A DNA stretch of 64,000 nucleotides from Afipia sp. P52-10 (GTDB lineage: Bacteria; Pseudomonadota; Alphaproteobacteria; Rhizobiales; Xanthobacteraceae). Under the pieces are notes generated by a model, which searched no databases, was not told the DNA's origin, and was given only the letters and a program-made list of their open reading frames with translations. The stretch is taken from the NCBI RefSeq assembly GCF_000516555.1, contig NZ_AZSJ01000007.1, forward strand, positions 908,945 through 972,944, in the 5' to 3' direction. Each line of letters opens with the position of its first letter. Position 1 is the stretch's first letter. Position numbers and translations under genes: made by a program. This document shows positions 33,741 through 45,297 of the stretch, one piece after another.

Positions 33741-34841
33741 ATGGAGATCGGCTACTTTACAATGCCGTCGCATCCGCCGGAGCGCGGTCTCAAGGACGGC
33801 CACGATTGGGATCTGCAAACGCTTCGCTGGTGTGATGAACTCGGTTATCAGGAAGCCTGGATCGGCGAACACCACACGGCGCCTTGGGAGCCACACCCCT
33901 CGCCGGACCTGCTGCTCGCCCAGGCCTTCATGCAGACGAAGAACATCCGCCTCGGCCCAGGCGGATTTTTATTGCCCTATCACCACCCCGCAGAACTCGC
34001 CAACCGCGTGGCGATGCTCGATCATCTCTCTGAGGGACGGCTGAATTTCGGCGTCGCCGCCAGCGGCCTGCCGAGTGACTGGGCGATGTTCAATGTCGAC
34101 GGCATGTCGGGCCAGAACCGCGACATGACCCGCGAAGCGCTCGATATCATTCTCAAGATGTGGACCGAGGATGCGCCGTTCACCTACACCGGCAAGTACT
34201 GGAGCGTGAGCAAGCCGGACACGATGTTCGACTTCCTGAAACCCCACATCAAACCGGTGCAGGCGCCGCATCCGCCGATCGGCGTCGCCGGTCTGAGCAA
34301 GAGCTCCGACACGCTCAAGCTTGCAGGCGAACGCGGCTTCATCCCCATGAGTCTCAACCTGAATCCGGCTTACGTCGCCAGCCATTGGGAGTCGGTGGAG
34401 ATCGGCGCCCAGCGCACCGGCCGCACACCGAACCGCCGCGACTGGCGGATGGTGCGTGAGGTGTTCGTCGCCGACACCGACGAGGAAGCGTGGCGTCTCT
34501 CTGTCGGCGGCATGATGGGCCGCATGATGGAGGAGTACTTCCTGCGGCTGCTCGGGCATTTCGGCTTCAAGGATTACCTGAAGCACGCGCCCGACGTGCC
34601 GGACTCGGATGTCACGGTCGAGTATTGCGCCAAACACAACTGGATCGTCGGCTCGCCCGCCACCTGTGCTGAGAAGATCGAGGCCATCTATGACCAGGTT
34701 GGCGGCTTTGGCACGCTCCTGGTGTTCGGCTTCGACTACAAGGACAATCCGAAGGCGTGGCACAACTCGCTGCAACTCCTCGCCAAGGAGGTGATGCCGC
34801 GGATCAAGCACCTCACGCCGAAACTGGAGAAAGCGGCGTAA
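33741..34841 (+). CDS. LLM-class flavin-dependent oxidoreductase
   Basis: Bacterial luciferase-like monooxygenase, a TIM-barrel flavoenzyme using FMNH2 supplied by a separate reductase or, in some members, F420. The 366-residue protein begins MEIGYFTMPSHPPERGLKDG and has GYQEAWIGEHHTAPWEPHPSPD near 37-58 and the family segment LGPGGFLLPYHHPAELANRVAMLDHLSEGR near 75-104, then SGLPSDWAMFNVDG. I chose ATG 33741 because GAGG lies at the right distance; ATGs at 33735 and GTG 33729 are in frame. The substrate is unknown. Confidence 0.85.
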   Translation: MEIGYFTMPSHPPERGLKDGHDWDLQTLRWCDELGYQEAWIGEHHTAPWEPHPSPDLLLAQAFMQTKNIRLGPGGFLLPYHHPAELANRVAMLDHLSEGRLNFGVAASGLPSDWAMFNVDGMSGQNRDMTREALDIILKMWTEDAPFTYTGKYWSVSKPDTMFDFLKPHIKPVQAPHPPIGVAGLSKSSDTLKLAGERGFIPMSLNLNPAYVASHWESVEIGAQRTGRTPNRRDWRMVREVFVADTDEEAWRLSVGGMMGRMMEEYFLRLLGHFGFKDYLKHAPDVPDSDVTVEYCAKHNWIVGSPATCAEKIEAIYDQVGGFGTLLVFGFDYKDNPKAWHNSLQLLAKEVMPRIKHLTPKLEKAA

Positions 34842-34876
34842 GCCTGACCACAGACTCGGTGCTGATAACTGGAGAA

Positions 34877-34912
34877 GACGACAGAGCATGTCATGAGCCT
34901 TGCTCTGTCGTC
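34877..34912 (+). terminator. Perfect 12-bp hairpin after LLM gene
   Basis: GACGACAGAGCA (34877-34888) and TGCTCTGTCGTC (34901-34912) pair over all 12 positions around a 12-base loop. It lies 36 bases beyond the oxidoreductase stop. No T-tract follows, so it may act as a transcript-end stabiliser rather than a textbook terminator. Confidence 0.5.
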
Positions 34913-35058
34913 ACGTCCATGAACACGGGCATGACGCAGGCCGAGACGTTCCGATTCAATCACGAACGTCTCGGACGACTGGTCCCAGCCTTCGCTAAAA
35001 CCACTCTTTTCTTCCGTTGTGGCCGATCGCCCTCAGAGTCGAAATGCTCCAGGAGCCA

Positions 35059-36474
35059 TTACGACGGTTTCACCACCGGCGGCCTGGTGTCGGCTGGCAG
35101 CGGGGACTTGTAAGCGAAGGTCTTGGTGCGCGCGGCAAAATCCGCCTTGGCGTCCGACAGCAGCGCTGAATCTCGCAGGCAATCCAGCGCCGTCGCGGCC
35201 ATGGCCTTGGCCGCTTGCGTCATGCCTTTGTGCGCGGCCGGCGCCTTGCCTTGCGCCACCATCTGCCAGGAATGCGGCGGCGTGCCGATTGCATAGGTCG
35301 CACCATAGGTCTGCACGGTGGGGACGACCCAGCTTACATCGCCAACGTCGGTCGAGCCGCGCAGCTGTGCCCGTGGCGAGTCAGCGGGCACCACCTCGAC
35401 GCCGAGCGGAGCGTCGCTGCGCACCATCCCGAAGCGGCGATAGGCGGTGGCGATATCCTCGTCCTGGAAGGTTCCCTGCATTTGGCTGGCAAAGGCGCGG
35501 TCGGCCTCGTCGAATGGCGGCGGACCGAGATGCTGCAGGTTCGCCTGCATCGCCTTCTCCAGCGGCCCGTTGCCGAGCAGATTCGACATCGCCGAAACCA
35601 CCTGCGAGGTGACGGTGGTCTCCGTCATTAGCGCAGCGCCTTCAGCCACCTTCTTCACCCGCTCGAGGATATTCCACATGGTTGGCAGTTCGATCGCGCG
35701 TACCATGTAGCGCACCTTGGCCTTCGCCTGGACCACGTTCGGCTGCAAACCGCCGGAGTCGGTAATCGCATAGTGAATACGCGCATCGCTCGGCACATGC
35801 TCGCGCATGTAATTGACGCCGACATTCATCAACTCCACCGCATCGAGCGCGCTGCGGCCGAGATGCGGCGCGGCGGCCGCATGCGACGCGCGGCCGGCGA
35901 AGGTAAAGTCGACCTGGATCATCGACAGCGAATTGGCGACGTTCAGCGCCATGAACGGCGCCGGATGCCACGAGATCGCAATGTCCACGTCATCGAACGC
36001 ACCCTCGCGCACCATGAACGCCTTGCCGGAGCCGCCCTCTTCTGCAGGGCAGCCGTAATAGCGCACACGTCCCTTCAGCCCGTTCTTGGCGAGATAGTCC
36101 TTGACGGCGGTGGCGGCGAGCATTGCGCCCGCACCCAGTAGGTTGTGGCCGCAGCCATGACCCGCGCCGCCGCTCTCGATCTCGCGCCGCTCGGCAACAC
36201 CCGCTTCCTGGCTCAGCCCCGGCAGCGCATCGAACTCGCCGAGAATCGCGATCACCGGCCCGCCTTCGCCGGCCTCGCCCATCACGGCCGTCGGCAAGCC
36301 ACCGCAGTTGCGAGTGACGCGAAAGCCTTCGGCCTCGAGTGCCTGGGTATGCAGCGCCACCGACTTGAACTCGCCAAAACAGGTTTCCGGCACCGCCCAG
36401 ACATCGTCCGCGAGCTTCTCGAACGCCGCCTTCTTGGCATCGACGTATGACCAGATGTCTTGGGTATTGCGCAT
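35059..36474 (-). CDS. M20 family amidohydrolase (AbgB-like)
   Basis: Zinc peptidase/amidohydrolase of the M20D group, most like p-aminobenzoyl-glutamate hydrolase subunit B. The 471-residue protein has FDALPGLSQEAG near 89-100, the metal-site motif GHGCGHNLLG near 112-121, and CPAEEGGSGKAFM near 148-160, with an N-acyl-amino acid hydrolase lid insert thereafter. The start at 36474 (MRNTQDIW) is chosen; 34 earlier codons carry no homology. The natural substrate is unknown. It faces clpA from 120 bases away, both on the minus strand. Confidence 0.88.
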   Translation of the reverse strand: MRNTQDIWSYVDAKKAAFEKLADDVWAVPETCFGEFKSVALHTQALEAEGFRVTRNCGGLPTAVMGEAGEGGPVIAILGEFDALPGLSQEAGVAERREIESGGAGHGCGHNLLGAGAMLAATAVKDYLAKNGLKGRVRYYGCPAEEGGSGKAFMVREGAFDDVDIAISWHPAPFMALNVANSLSMIQVDFTFAGRASHAAAAPHLGRSALDAVELMNVGVNYMREHVPSDARIHYAITDSGGLQPNVVQAKAKVRYMVRAIELPTMWNILERVKKVAEGAALMTETTVTSQVVSAMSNLLGNGPLEKAMQANLQHLGPPPFDEADRAFASQMQGTFQDEDIATAYRRFGMVRSDAPLGVEVVPADSPRAQLRGSTDVGDVSWVVPTVQTYGATYAIGTPPHSWQMVAQGKAPAAHKGMTQAAKAMAATALDCLRDSALLSDAKADFAARTKTFAYKSPLPADTRPPVVKPS

Positions 36475-36593
36475 GCGTGTTCTCCCTTGTCCCGGTGACG
36501 GGCGGCGCTTCTTCTTGACGCGCATCACGCAAACAAAACGGCCGGCCGTCAAGCTGACGACCGGCCGGTCTGGCATTCCTGTTACGAAAGCGG

Positions 36594-38996
<2,403 letters not shown>

Positions 38997-39061
38997 TCGC
39001 GTCCCTTTTGGCCCCCGCCAAATCTTCAGTTCAAGACGATCCGGATCGGATCGTTACTCCG

Positions 39062-39116
39062 CCGGAGCACGGCGTGGTCCGAAAACTGGTACTCGCTTTT
39101 CGGCATCGGGCTCCGG
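39062..39116. repeat. Palindromic repeat between clpS and clpA
   Basis: CCGGAGC (39062-39068) and GCTCCGG (39110-39116) are terminal inverse complements; inside, CCGAAAA and TTTTCGG form an inner pair. The element resembles the Bradyrhizobium-group repeat also represented at 23225-23272. It lies 10 bases after the clpS end and about 65 before the clpA start. Confidence 0.55.
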
Positions 39117-39127
39117 ATGACTGCAGG

Positions 39128-39460
39128 CTACTTCTTTTCCATCACGCATTGCAAAGGATGTTGATGCTTGCGCGCAAAATCCATCACCTGCGTCACTTTG
39201 GTCTCGGCGACCTCGTACGTAAAAATGCCGCACTCGCCGATCCCGTGCTGATGAACGTGCAGCATGATTTTGGTGGCGGTCTCCACGTCCTTGTTGAAAA
39301 ATCGCTCGATCACATGAACGACGAACTCCATCGGCGTGTAGTCGTCGTTCAGGATAAGAACGCGGTAGAGGTTCGGCCGTTTCGTCTTCGGCTTCACCTT
39401 GGTAATGACGGACGTTCCGGGCGCGCCGGGTCCGGTCGAGCGGCCCTCGTCGTTGCTCAT
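39128..39460 (-). CDS. clpS: ATP-dependent Clp protease adaptor ClpS
   Basis: Adaptor that binds N-degrons and the ClpA N-domain. The core [25 protein letters not shown] is preceded by a variable N-terminal extension, and the segment ends [13 protein letters not shown]. The D/N in LNDDYTPM and the hydrophobic pocket residues Met, Val and Leu are intact. The start is uncertain: I use 39460 (MSNDEGRST); a longer frame to 39526 would add 22 unrelated residues. It lies just upstream of clpA. Confidence 0.93.
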   Translation of the reverse strand: MSNDEGRSTGPGAPGTSVITKVKPKTKRPNLYRVLILNDDYTPMEFVVHVIERFFNKDVETATKIMLHVHQHGIGECGIFTYEVAETKVTQVMDFARKHQHPLQCVMEKK

Positions 39461-40134
39461 GAACGGGCGCCGGGCCTCCGACAAGGCGGCGACGGCTGTG
39501 CGGAACTGGGTGGACGGCTGGAACATGGCAGAACGTAAAGCTTCCCCAATTAACGATCGGAGGACCCATCAGGCCCGTCCCCAAGCCATCATAAAGTCCG
39601 CCAGACCCGGATTCCAGACCTGCGCGTGCTTCGCTCCCGGACTGCTACACACCGGATACCAGCATCCACGCACCTCGGACTGCCAAAGAAGCCCGAGAAA
39701 CCTGCAAATCCCACATCGTTTTGGCTCGATCATGCCTTCCGACGGACCGAACCGGTTAGAGAACTTCTGAACCGCCCTATCGGTCCGCTCTTGCTGTGCA
39801 AGAACCGGGCCTTACCGGCAAGAAATCCTGTGATTTTGAATATGGGTTGATGCATCCCCGCCCGCAAGCGGGCGATTTAAGGGGCCCAAAGAGCTACCGA
39901 GGAACTGATGGCGGCCGCAGCCGCGCTCGGAACCGGCGTGGTTAACCGAAGCTCACCGTGATGCTCTGAAAAGCCGCAGTCCCATTCAGGCTCTGTTGGC
40001 GATAGAGCATAAAGATCGCATTCAAATGGAAATGCATTCGGCCATTTACTCAAATTCGGAGTGGCAGTTTACCACCCCTTCACGCCTGAGACCTACCGCT
40101 TGGTTCCATCACTGGACCGTTCTCAGGTGCATTC
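39461..40134. other. Long intergenic region upstream of clpS and TadG-like gene
   Basis: 674 bases separate divergent clpS (minus) and the TadG-like gene (plus). A 6-bp hairpin CGCCCG-CAAG-CGGGCG lies at 39859-39874. GGTTAACC occurs near 39940. I see no supported gene. Confidence 0.45.
39859..39874. repeat. Short GC hairpin in clpS/TadG gap
   Basis: CGCCCG (39859-39864) and CGGGCG (39869-39874) form six pairs around CAAG. It is followed on the plus strand by ATTTAAGG. Weak terminator candidate only. Confidence 0.3.
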
Positions 40135-41538
40135 ATGCCGATCCCATCCGTGACTGACTGGTTGAAGCACTCCGCAGCGCGGTTCGCGCGGGCCGAACAA
40201 GGCAATGTCGCGATGATGCTGGCCATCGCGCTGGTGCCGATCATCGGCTTTATCGGCGCTGCAGTCGATTACACCCGCGCCGTCTCCGCACGCTCGGCGA
40301 TGCAGGCCGCCGCCGACGCAACGGCGCTGATGATCTCGAAGGAAGCCTCCACCCTCAGCGCGGATCAGCTCCTGACCAAGGCGAAGGCTTACTTCAACGC
40401 GCTCTACACCCGCTCTGACGTATCCAACGTCACCTTCAACGCCATCTACTCGCCCAACTCCGGCAACGGCGCCAGCGTGAAGGTCGATGCTTTCGGCAAT
40501 ATGCAAACCGACTTCATGCGGGTCGCCGGCCTTCAGAACCTCGACATCAGCGCGTCGTCCACCACCAAATGGGGCAACATCCGCTATCGGATCGCGCTGG
40601 CGCTAGACAACACCGGCTCGATGAAAGACGCCGACAAGATCGGCGAACTGCAGAAGGCCGCCACCAAGCTGATCAATGACTTCTACGCGATGGCGACCAC
40701 GGACGCCGACGTCTACATTTCGATCGTGCCGTTTGCCAAGGACGTCAATATCGGCACCGGCTTCAGGACGTCGAACTGGCTGCGCTGGGACAGCGATCCC
40801 CAGAACGAGGACCCCACCGGCTGGAACGACGTCAACGGCTCCTGCTCGAAATCGCTGGGATGGTGGGTGACGCCGAACAAGAGCAATTGCCAAGCCGCAA
40901 ACGGCTCCTGGACGACCGCCAACAAGAGCACCTGGAACGGCTGCGTGAAGGACCGCGACCGGAAGTCGACCAGTTACGACACGCTGAATACGCCGCCCGA
41001 TCCCGCGGTGCTGGGAACCATGGTCTGGCCCGAGCAGTACGACGCCTGCCCGACGGCTCTGCTGCCGATGACGCCGGTGCGATCGCAAAAGCAGGTGCTG
41101 ATCGACAAGATCAACGCGATGAAACCGAACGGCGGTACCAACCAGAGCATCGGCGTGTTTTGGGCGTGGATGACGCACGGCCAAAACGGTCCCTTCCCGC
41201 CGCTGTCGAAGGATTCCAACTACTCCTACATCGATGCCGTAGTGCTGCTGACCGATGGTCTCAACACCCAGAACCGCTGGGATGGTACCGGGTCCCGCTG
41301 GGAGCCAAAGGTTGATGATCGCCAGGCAACCCTGTGCAGCAACATGCGCACCGCCGGCATCAAGATCTTCACGATCCAGGTCGCAACGGACAACGATGCG
41401 TTGTCGACCGTCACCAAGAACTGCGCCACCGAGCCTAACAACCCGAACTACTTCAGCTACATCACCCAAGCTGGTCAGATGACGGTGCAGTTCCAGAACA
41501 TCTTCAAGGAGCTCGCGCGCCTGCGCGTGGCCTCGTGA
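40135..41538 (+). CDS. TadG-like protein with von Willebrand A domain
   Basis: A 467-residue membrane-anchored protein resembling TadE/TadG Flp-pilus assembly components. The N-terminus has FARAEQGNVAMMLAIALVPII (about 18-38), a TadE-like transmembrane segment, and AVDYTRAVSARSAMQAAADATAL just after. Residues about 150-460 form a von Willebrand A domain with MIDAS Asp158 in DNTGSM, where DxSxS appears as DxTxS, and TDGLNTQ near 373. No other tad genes are adjacent, so it is a stand-alone copy. The Flp pilin at 55846 is far away. Confidence 0.82.
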   Translation: MPIPSVTDWLKHSAARFARAEQGNVAMMLAIALVPIIGFIGAAVDYTRAVSARSAMQAAADATALMISKEASTLSADQLLTKAKAYFNALYTRSDVSNVTFNAIYSPNSGNGASVKVDAFGNMQTDFMRVAGLQNLDISASSTTKWGNIRYRIALALDNTGSMKDADKIGELQKAATKLINDFYAMATTDADVYISIVPFAKDVNIGTGFRTSNWLRWDSDPQNEDPTGWNDVNGSCSKSLGWWVTPNKSNCQAANGSWTTANKSTWNGCVKDRDRKSTSYDTLNTPPDPAVLGTMVWPEQYDACPTALLPMTPVRSQKQVLIDKINAMKPNGGTNQSIGVFWAWMTHGQNGPFPPLSKDSNYSYIDAVVLLTDGLNTQNRWDGTGSRWEPKVDDRQATLCSNMRTAGIKIFTIQVATDNDALSTVTKNCATEPNNPNYFSYITQAGQMTVQFQNIFKELARLRVAS

Positions 41539-41588
41539 GCTCAGGCCTTGCATTAGACGTGAGCCCGCTTACGTCGTTGATGGTGTTC

Positions 41589-41623
41589 CTGACGGTCTCA
41601 CGCCGGGTTCCGTCAGCGTGAGA
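41589..41623 (+). promoter_or_regulatory. Two interlocking inverted repeats after TadG-like gene
   Basis: CTGACGG (41589-41595) can pair with CCGTCAG (41610-41616); TCTCACGC (41596-41603) can pair with GCGTGAGA (41616-41623). The arms come in the order A B A' B', and A' and B' share base 41616, so the two stems exclude each other. This is the geometry of a two-state switch or a protein-binding site. There is no T-tract. Confidence 0.45.
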
Positions 41624-41666
41624 TCATTTCGAGAACGAATAATGAACACTTTTTCAACGACTCATC

Positions 41667-41672
41667 TATACT
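41667..41672 (+). promoter_or_regulatory. Candidate -10 element (TATACT) of 41706 gene
   Basis: TATACT at 41667-41672 lies 33 bases upstream of the 41706 ATG. The best -35 candidate, TGAACA, is 18 bases further upstream. This would put the start just before a short leader. Confidence 0.35.
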
Positions 41673-41705
41673 CTCCGGCCCTGCATTCCCGATGGGTGGG
41701 CCAAT

Positions 41706-42128
41706 ATGTCTGAAATCGCTCGTGATTTTTCTGCGGTCGTGCGGCTCTGCGAGTATTGCCGCGAGCTCGAACGGCTGCATCTATGGGGGAACGACGAAGA
41801 GATCGATCGCGAATACAACGCTGTTTGCCGTGCCGTGTGGGGGTACATGTGCGATGACTTCCATGACGACAGCCTGTCGGCGGACGATCATGCCTGGCTC
41901 GACAGCCTCACCAAGAAGGCCGCCTACGAATTCGCGTTGCAGAACGGCTACGACCTCGCCGACTACAACAACGGCGGATACGTTTCGGACTGGTGGGGCT
42001 TCGCCTGGATGATCCTTGCCGAGAAGCGCGGCCTGTTCACGCCTGAACAGCGCGCCGCCGCGTGGGCCAAGCACGATGCCAAGCTGATGGCCGACAGCAA
42101 TGTCATCGGCGTCATTCGCGGGCCCTGA
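41706..42128 (+). CDS. Acidic soluble hypothetical protein
   Basis: A 140-residue acidic protein with no recognised domain. It has a Cys pair near the N-terminus (LCEYCREL, residues 14-21), a Trp/Tyr-rich middle (VWGYMCDDFHDD, near 44-55; YNNGGYVSDWWGFAWMI, near 87-103), and ends VIGVIRGP. No membrane segment or signal peptide is seen. It has a good candidate promoter of its own. Codon use is like its neighbours, so it is probably real. Confidence 0.6.
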   Translation: MSEIARDFSAVVRLCEYCRELERLHLWGNDEEIDREYNAVCRAVWGYMCDDFHDDSLSADDHAWLDSLTKKAAYEFALQNGYDLADYNNGGYVSDWWGFAWMILAEKRGLFTPEQRAAAWAKHDAKLMADSNVIGVIRGP

Positions 42129-42264
42129 CCCGAGCGGGGCTTGACTTAGCTCCGCCCAACGGATTGCTGCCGCGCGCCGGCAGCGGCTCGCAAGCATGAG
42201 GTGATCATGCCATAGGAACGCGTCTATTCCCTCCTGTAGTCCCTCCTGCCGACGAGAACTTGCG

Positions 42265-42894
42265 ATGCTGAAACTCTACACCGCCCCAGGCACCTGCGCG
42301 CTCGCCTCCCATATCGCCCTGATCGATGCCGGCGCAGCGCATGAGATCGTCCGCGTCAACTTCAAGGCCGAGGAGCAGCGCAAGCCGGACTATCTCGCCA
42401 TCAACCCGAAAGCGCGCGTGCCGGCGCTGGTGACGCCGCGCGGCATTCTCACCGAAAGCCCGGCAATCCTGGCCTTCATTGCCCAGAGTCATCCGGAAGC
42501 GAAGCTTGCGCCGCTGTCCGATCCGTTCGCGTTCGCCGAAGCGCAGGCTTTCAACAGCTATATCTGCTCATCGCTGCATGTGGCGCACGCGCACCGCATG
42601 CGCGGCACCCGCTGGGTCGAGCCGACCGACACCGAGGCGCTGGCTGCCATGCAGCGCAAGGTGCCGAAGACGGTGGCCGAATGCTTTGCCCTGATCGAGC
42701 AGACGATGTTCAAGGGACCGTGGGTGCTTGGTGCCGACTACTCGATCTGTGACGCCTACCTGTACACGGCCGCCCTGTGGATGGAGGGCGACAGCATCGA
42801 CCCGAAGGGCTTCCCGAAAGTCTACGACCATATGCAGCGCATGGCCGAACGCCCCTCCGTGAAGCAAGCGCTCGCGGCCGCGACAGGACGTTGA
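42265..42894 (+). CDS. Glutathione S-transferase family protein (beta-like)
   Basis: Thioredoxin-fold GST. The 209-residue protein begins MLKLYTAPGTCALASHI, with Cys11 in the position of the catalytic Cys of beta-class bacterial GSTs, and has the glutathione-binding strand VPALVT (about 52-57) and the LTESPAI motif near 62-68. An all-helical C-terminal domain follows (about 90-205). The enzyme may act on electrophiles or as a peroxidase. The gene lies in its own short unit with a repeated tccctcctg element upstream. Confidence 0.88.
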   Translation: MLKLYTAPGTCALASHIALIDAGAAHEIVRVNFKAEEQRKPDYLAINPKARVPALVTPRGILTESPAILAFIAQSHPEAKLAPLSDPFAFAEAQAFNSYICSSLHVAHAHRMRGTRWVEPTDTEALAAMQRKVPKTVAECFALIEQTMFKGPWVLGADYSICDAYLYTAALWMEGDSIDPKGFPKVYDHMQRMAERPSVKQALAAATGR

Positions 42895-42992
42895 CGCACA
42901 TCTTATTGCGCAACACGCGGCGATGGTCTGGTGGTTGTCAGGCGAGACCGCCGCCGCACAGAGGCCGTCTCCATCTGACGCATGGGACTGCC

Positions 42993-44393
42993 TCAGTCTC
43001 CGGCGATCCAGGCGCCATGGAAGCCCGCGGGCACCCGGCGCGGCAGCGTCACGGTCGCCACCGGCTTCAGCGCTGGATCGGACGCGTCCTGCACCACGAA
43101 CTGCGCGCGGTCTTCCAATGCGTGTGTAGCGATCGACATCAGCCAGCCGTCGTCCTCCGAAGTCGCGTTTTTGGCCGCCACGAAGATCGCCTCGCCTGGA
43201 ATCCAGCCGCGCTCGAACGCATGCGCGCGGCGCTCACCGGTCTTGACGTCGAACTTGACGACATTCATGCCGCCACGATCCTCGATGAACGAGTTGTTGA
43301 CCGCATAAACGTAGCGATGATCACGCCCAACGCGCTCGCCATTGACCACCGGAAACTCCACCGACAGATCGTCGATCGGTCCCTCGCTCACCGCACCGTT
43401 CGCAAGGTCGAGCGTCCACTGATACAGCACGCCACCCTTGGTGGCCTGCGGTTCGCCGGTTGCAGCCACAGACGCTCCACCGAGCCTGTTCCACAGCCGA
43501 TCGAAGCTTGCCCGGTCGTAATAGACGCCATCGAGCACGATGCGTCCCTGCGCGTCCTCATGCGCGTTGCCGACGTGGAAGACATAGCCCGGCTTGACCG
43601 CGAACCAGCGCACGTCCGCGTTGCTGCCGCCACGCGGCATCACGCCGATGCGCGGTGGATAGTCGTCGCTCCAGCGATACGGCATGCCGCGCCGTCCCAT
43701 CGCGAGCTGCATGTCGAATACCACCGGCATGTCGAGCCAGATCACATGCCGCGCGGTCATCGCAAAGTCGTGCATCATGGTCGGGCCCGTCACCGCCAGC
43801 GGCACGCTATGTTTCAGCACACCGTCGCGTGTGGCGACATGGTAGACGAGGAATGGCGGACGAAAATCGTAGCCGAAGAAATGGATCTCGCCCGTTGCGG
43901 GATCGGTCTTCGGATGCGCGGTCATCGGGCTTTTCAACGCGCCGCCAAAATCATACGGCCCGACAGTGTCGAGCTCCCGCGTCAGTTCGTACGGGAGCGC
44001 GTTCTCGACCAGCGCGAGGATGCGCCCGTCGTAATGCAGGATCGAGGTGTTGGCGACGCCCGCCGTCACGTCGCGCGTGCCGTCAGGACGGACCGCCCGC
44101 GCCCCCTGCATGGTCGGCGTCTTGACCCAGCGATTGCGATACCAGATGGCGCGTCCGCCTTCGAGCCGTATACCATGCACCATGCCCTGGCCGGTGAAGT
44201 TGTGACCCGGATCCTGGCCGGGCATCGGATTGGAGCCGTTGCGCAGGTAGAGGCCGCTCAATTCCGGCGGCAGCGCGCCCTCCACCGTCAGTTCAAACCG
44301 TTCAATTTCATCCGGCACCGGCCCGAGGAAACCCGACAGGTAGGCCGGCTGGCCCTGTGCGCTCAACGCGGCTTGCGGAGACTTTGTGTCCAT
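42993..44393 (-). CDS. Carotenoid oxygenase family protein
   Basis: Seven-bladed beta-propeller dioxygenase of the carotenoid cleavage oxygenase family, which cleaves carotenoids or lignin-derived stilbenes. In the 466-residue protein four His residues, in MTAHPKT, MMHDFAMT, VGNAHED and GFHGAW, provide the expected iron ligands, and the N-terminal LYLRNGSNPMPGQ lies near 47-59. The ATG at 44393 is 48 bases beyond a 33-base palindrome (44441-44473), so it is probably regulated by a repressor binding there. It is divergent from the NIPSNAP-like gene. The precise substrate cannot be assigned. Confidence 0.86.
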   Translation of the reverse strand: MDTKSPQAALSAQGQPAYLSGFLGPVPDEIERFELTVEGALPPELSGLYLRNGSNPMPGQDPGHNFTGQGMVHGIRLEGGRAIWYRNRWVKTPTMQGARAVRPDGTRDVTAGVANTSILHYDGRILALVENALPYELTRELDTVGPYDFGGALKSPMTAHPKTDPATGEIHFFGYDFRPPFLVYHVATRDGVLKHSVPLAVTGPTMMHDFAMTARHVIWLDMPVVFDMQLAMGRRGMPYRWSDDYPPRIGVMPRGGSNADVRWFAVKPGYVFHVGNAHEDAQGRIVLDGVYYDRASFDRLWNRLGGASVAATGEPQATKGGVLYQWTLDLANGAVSEGPIDDLSVEFPVVNGERVGRDHRYVYAVNNSFIEDRGGMNVVKFDVKTGERRAHAFERGWIPGEAIFVAAKNATSEDDGWLMSIATHALEDRAQFVVQDASDPALKPVATVTLPRRVPAGFHGAWIAGD

Positions 44394-44440
44394 CGGCACG
44401 CTCCTCCCGTGAGTGGCATTTGCTGCTCTTGCCCACTCCA

Positions 44441-44473
44441 AACTTGACGTTGTAAAGTTTACATTGTCAAGTT
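44441..44473. promoter_or_regulatory. 33-base operator-like palindrome
   Basis: AACTTGAC (44441-44448), TGTAAA (44451-44456), TTTACA (44458-44463) and GTCAAGTT (44466-44473) are symmetric about base 44457, with only the two GT/TT dinucleotide pairs unpaired. The size and symmetry resemble operators of TetR-family dimers. It sits between the divergent carotenoid oxygenase and NIPSNAP-like genes. Confidence 0.7.
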
Positions 44474-44630
44474 GAATCCTTGAGAGCTGCGCAAGTTGCC
44501 CGGCGCGGACTCGCGAAGGGCATACTGTTGCCGACCAACCGCATTCGGTCGGAGCAACTTGGCCGCAAAACATCGGCGCTTGCCGAGGTCGCATGGCGCA
44601 TGCCAAGACAGTCCGAACGAGGCATTCCAC

Positions 44631-45284
44631 ATGGCCCTGACTCATCCCGCCTTCGTGCATCATCGCATCGACTGCGCGCCCCGCGCCTGGAGCGCGGTGG
44701 CTCAGGATATTATTGCGCTGAAACCTTGGCTCGCGCGCGAGGGTGGTATTCTCTATGGCGTCTGGCGCAGCCAGATCGGCGAACCGCGCGACACGCTGAA
44801 CATCATCACCTCCTGGTCCCTGCCGGCGAGCGGTGTCGGCATCTCCGAGAAGCTGAACGCCATCTCGCAAATCCGCGGCTACGAGATGACGTCGATGGAG
44901 CCGACGTTGCGCCCGGCCAGCGACGCTCCTCCGGTGCGGCAGGGCAATTTCGCTTTCCGCTGGCAGGAAACGCCGGCCGAACGCTGGCAGGAGTTTCTCG
45001 ATCTTTGCGTCGCCGCGTGGCCCGGCTTCGAAGGGGCCTATGACTCCCAGGTGGTCGGCCTCTGGAAGCTGCGCGACAGCAGCACGCCGACTGTCCGCAG
45101 CTTGTTGCTGACCCGGAGACCCAATCTCGCAATGTGGGAGCGCTCCAAGATTCCACAGGGCGCGGCGGAGGCGGCCGTGCGCGACAAGCTGAATCAGCGC
45201 TACGACCTCTGCACATCCACCGTCGTCTATACCACCACCCTGCTCACGGCCGACGATCGCGCCGACACAGAACGCTGGACCTGA
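44631..45284 (+). CDS. NIPSNAP-like (dimeric alpha-beta barrel) protein
   Basis: A 217-residue protein that appears to contain two tandem ferredoxin-like alpha+beta halves (about 5-95 and 102-205). The first has VHHRIDCAPRAWSAVAQDI and the second FAFRWQETPAERWQEFLDL, both typical of NIPSNAP/Dabb-type domains, with W/Y-rich strands. No catalytic residue is evident; such proteins usually bind small ligands or act as dimeric barrels. The start at 44631 (MALTHPAF) is chosen. The gene starts 158 bases after the 44441-44473 palindrome and is followed 13 bases on by the pentapeptide gene. Confidence 0.6.
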   Translation: MALTHPAFVHHRIDCAPRAWSAVAQDIIALKPWLAREGGILYGVWRSQIGEPRDTLNIITSWSLPASGVGISEKLNAISQIRGYEMTSMEPTLRPASDAPPVRQGNFAFRWQETPAERWQEFLDLCVAAWPGFEGAYDSQVVGLWKLRDSSTPTVRSLLLTRRPNLAMWERSKIPQGAAEAAVRDKLNQRYDLCTSTVVYTTTLLTADDRADTERWT

Positions 45285-45297
45285 AACGAGACCAGAC

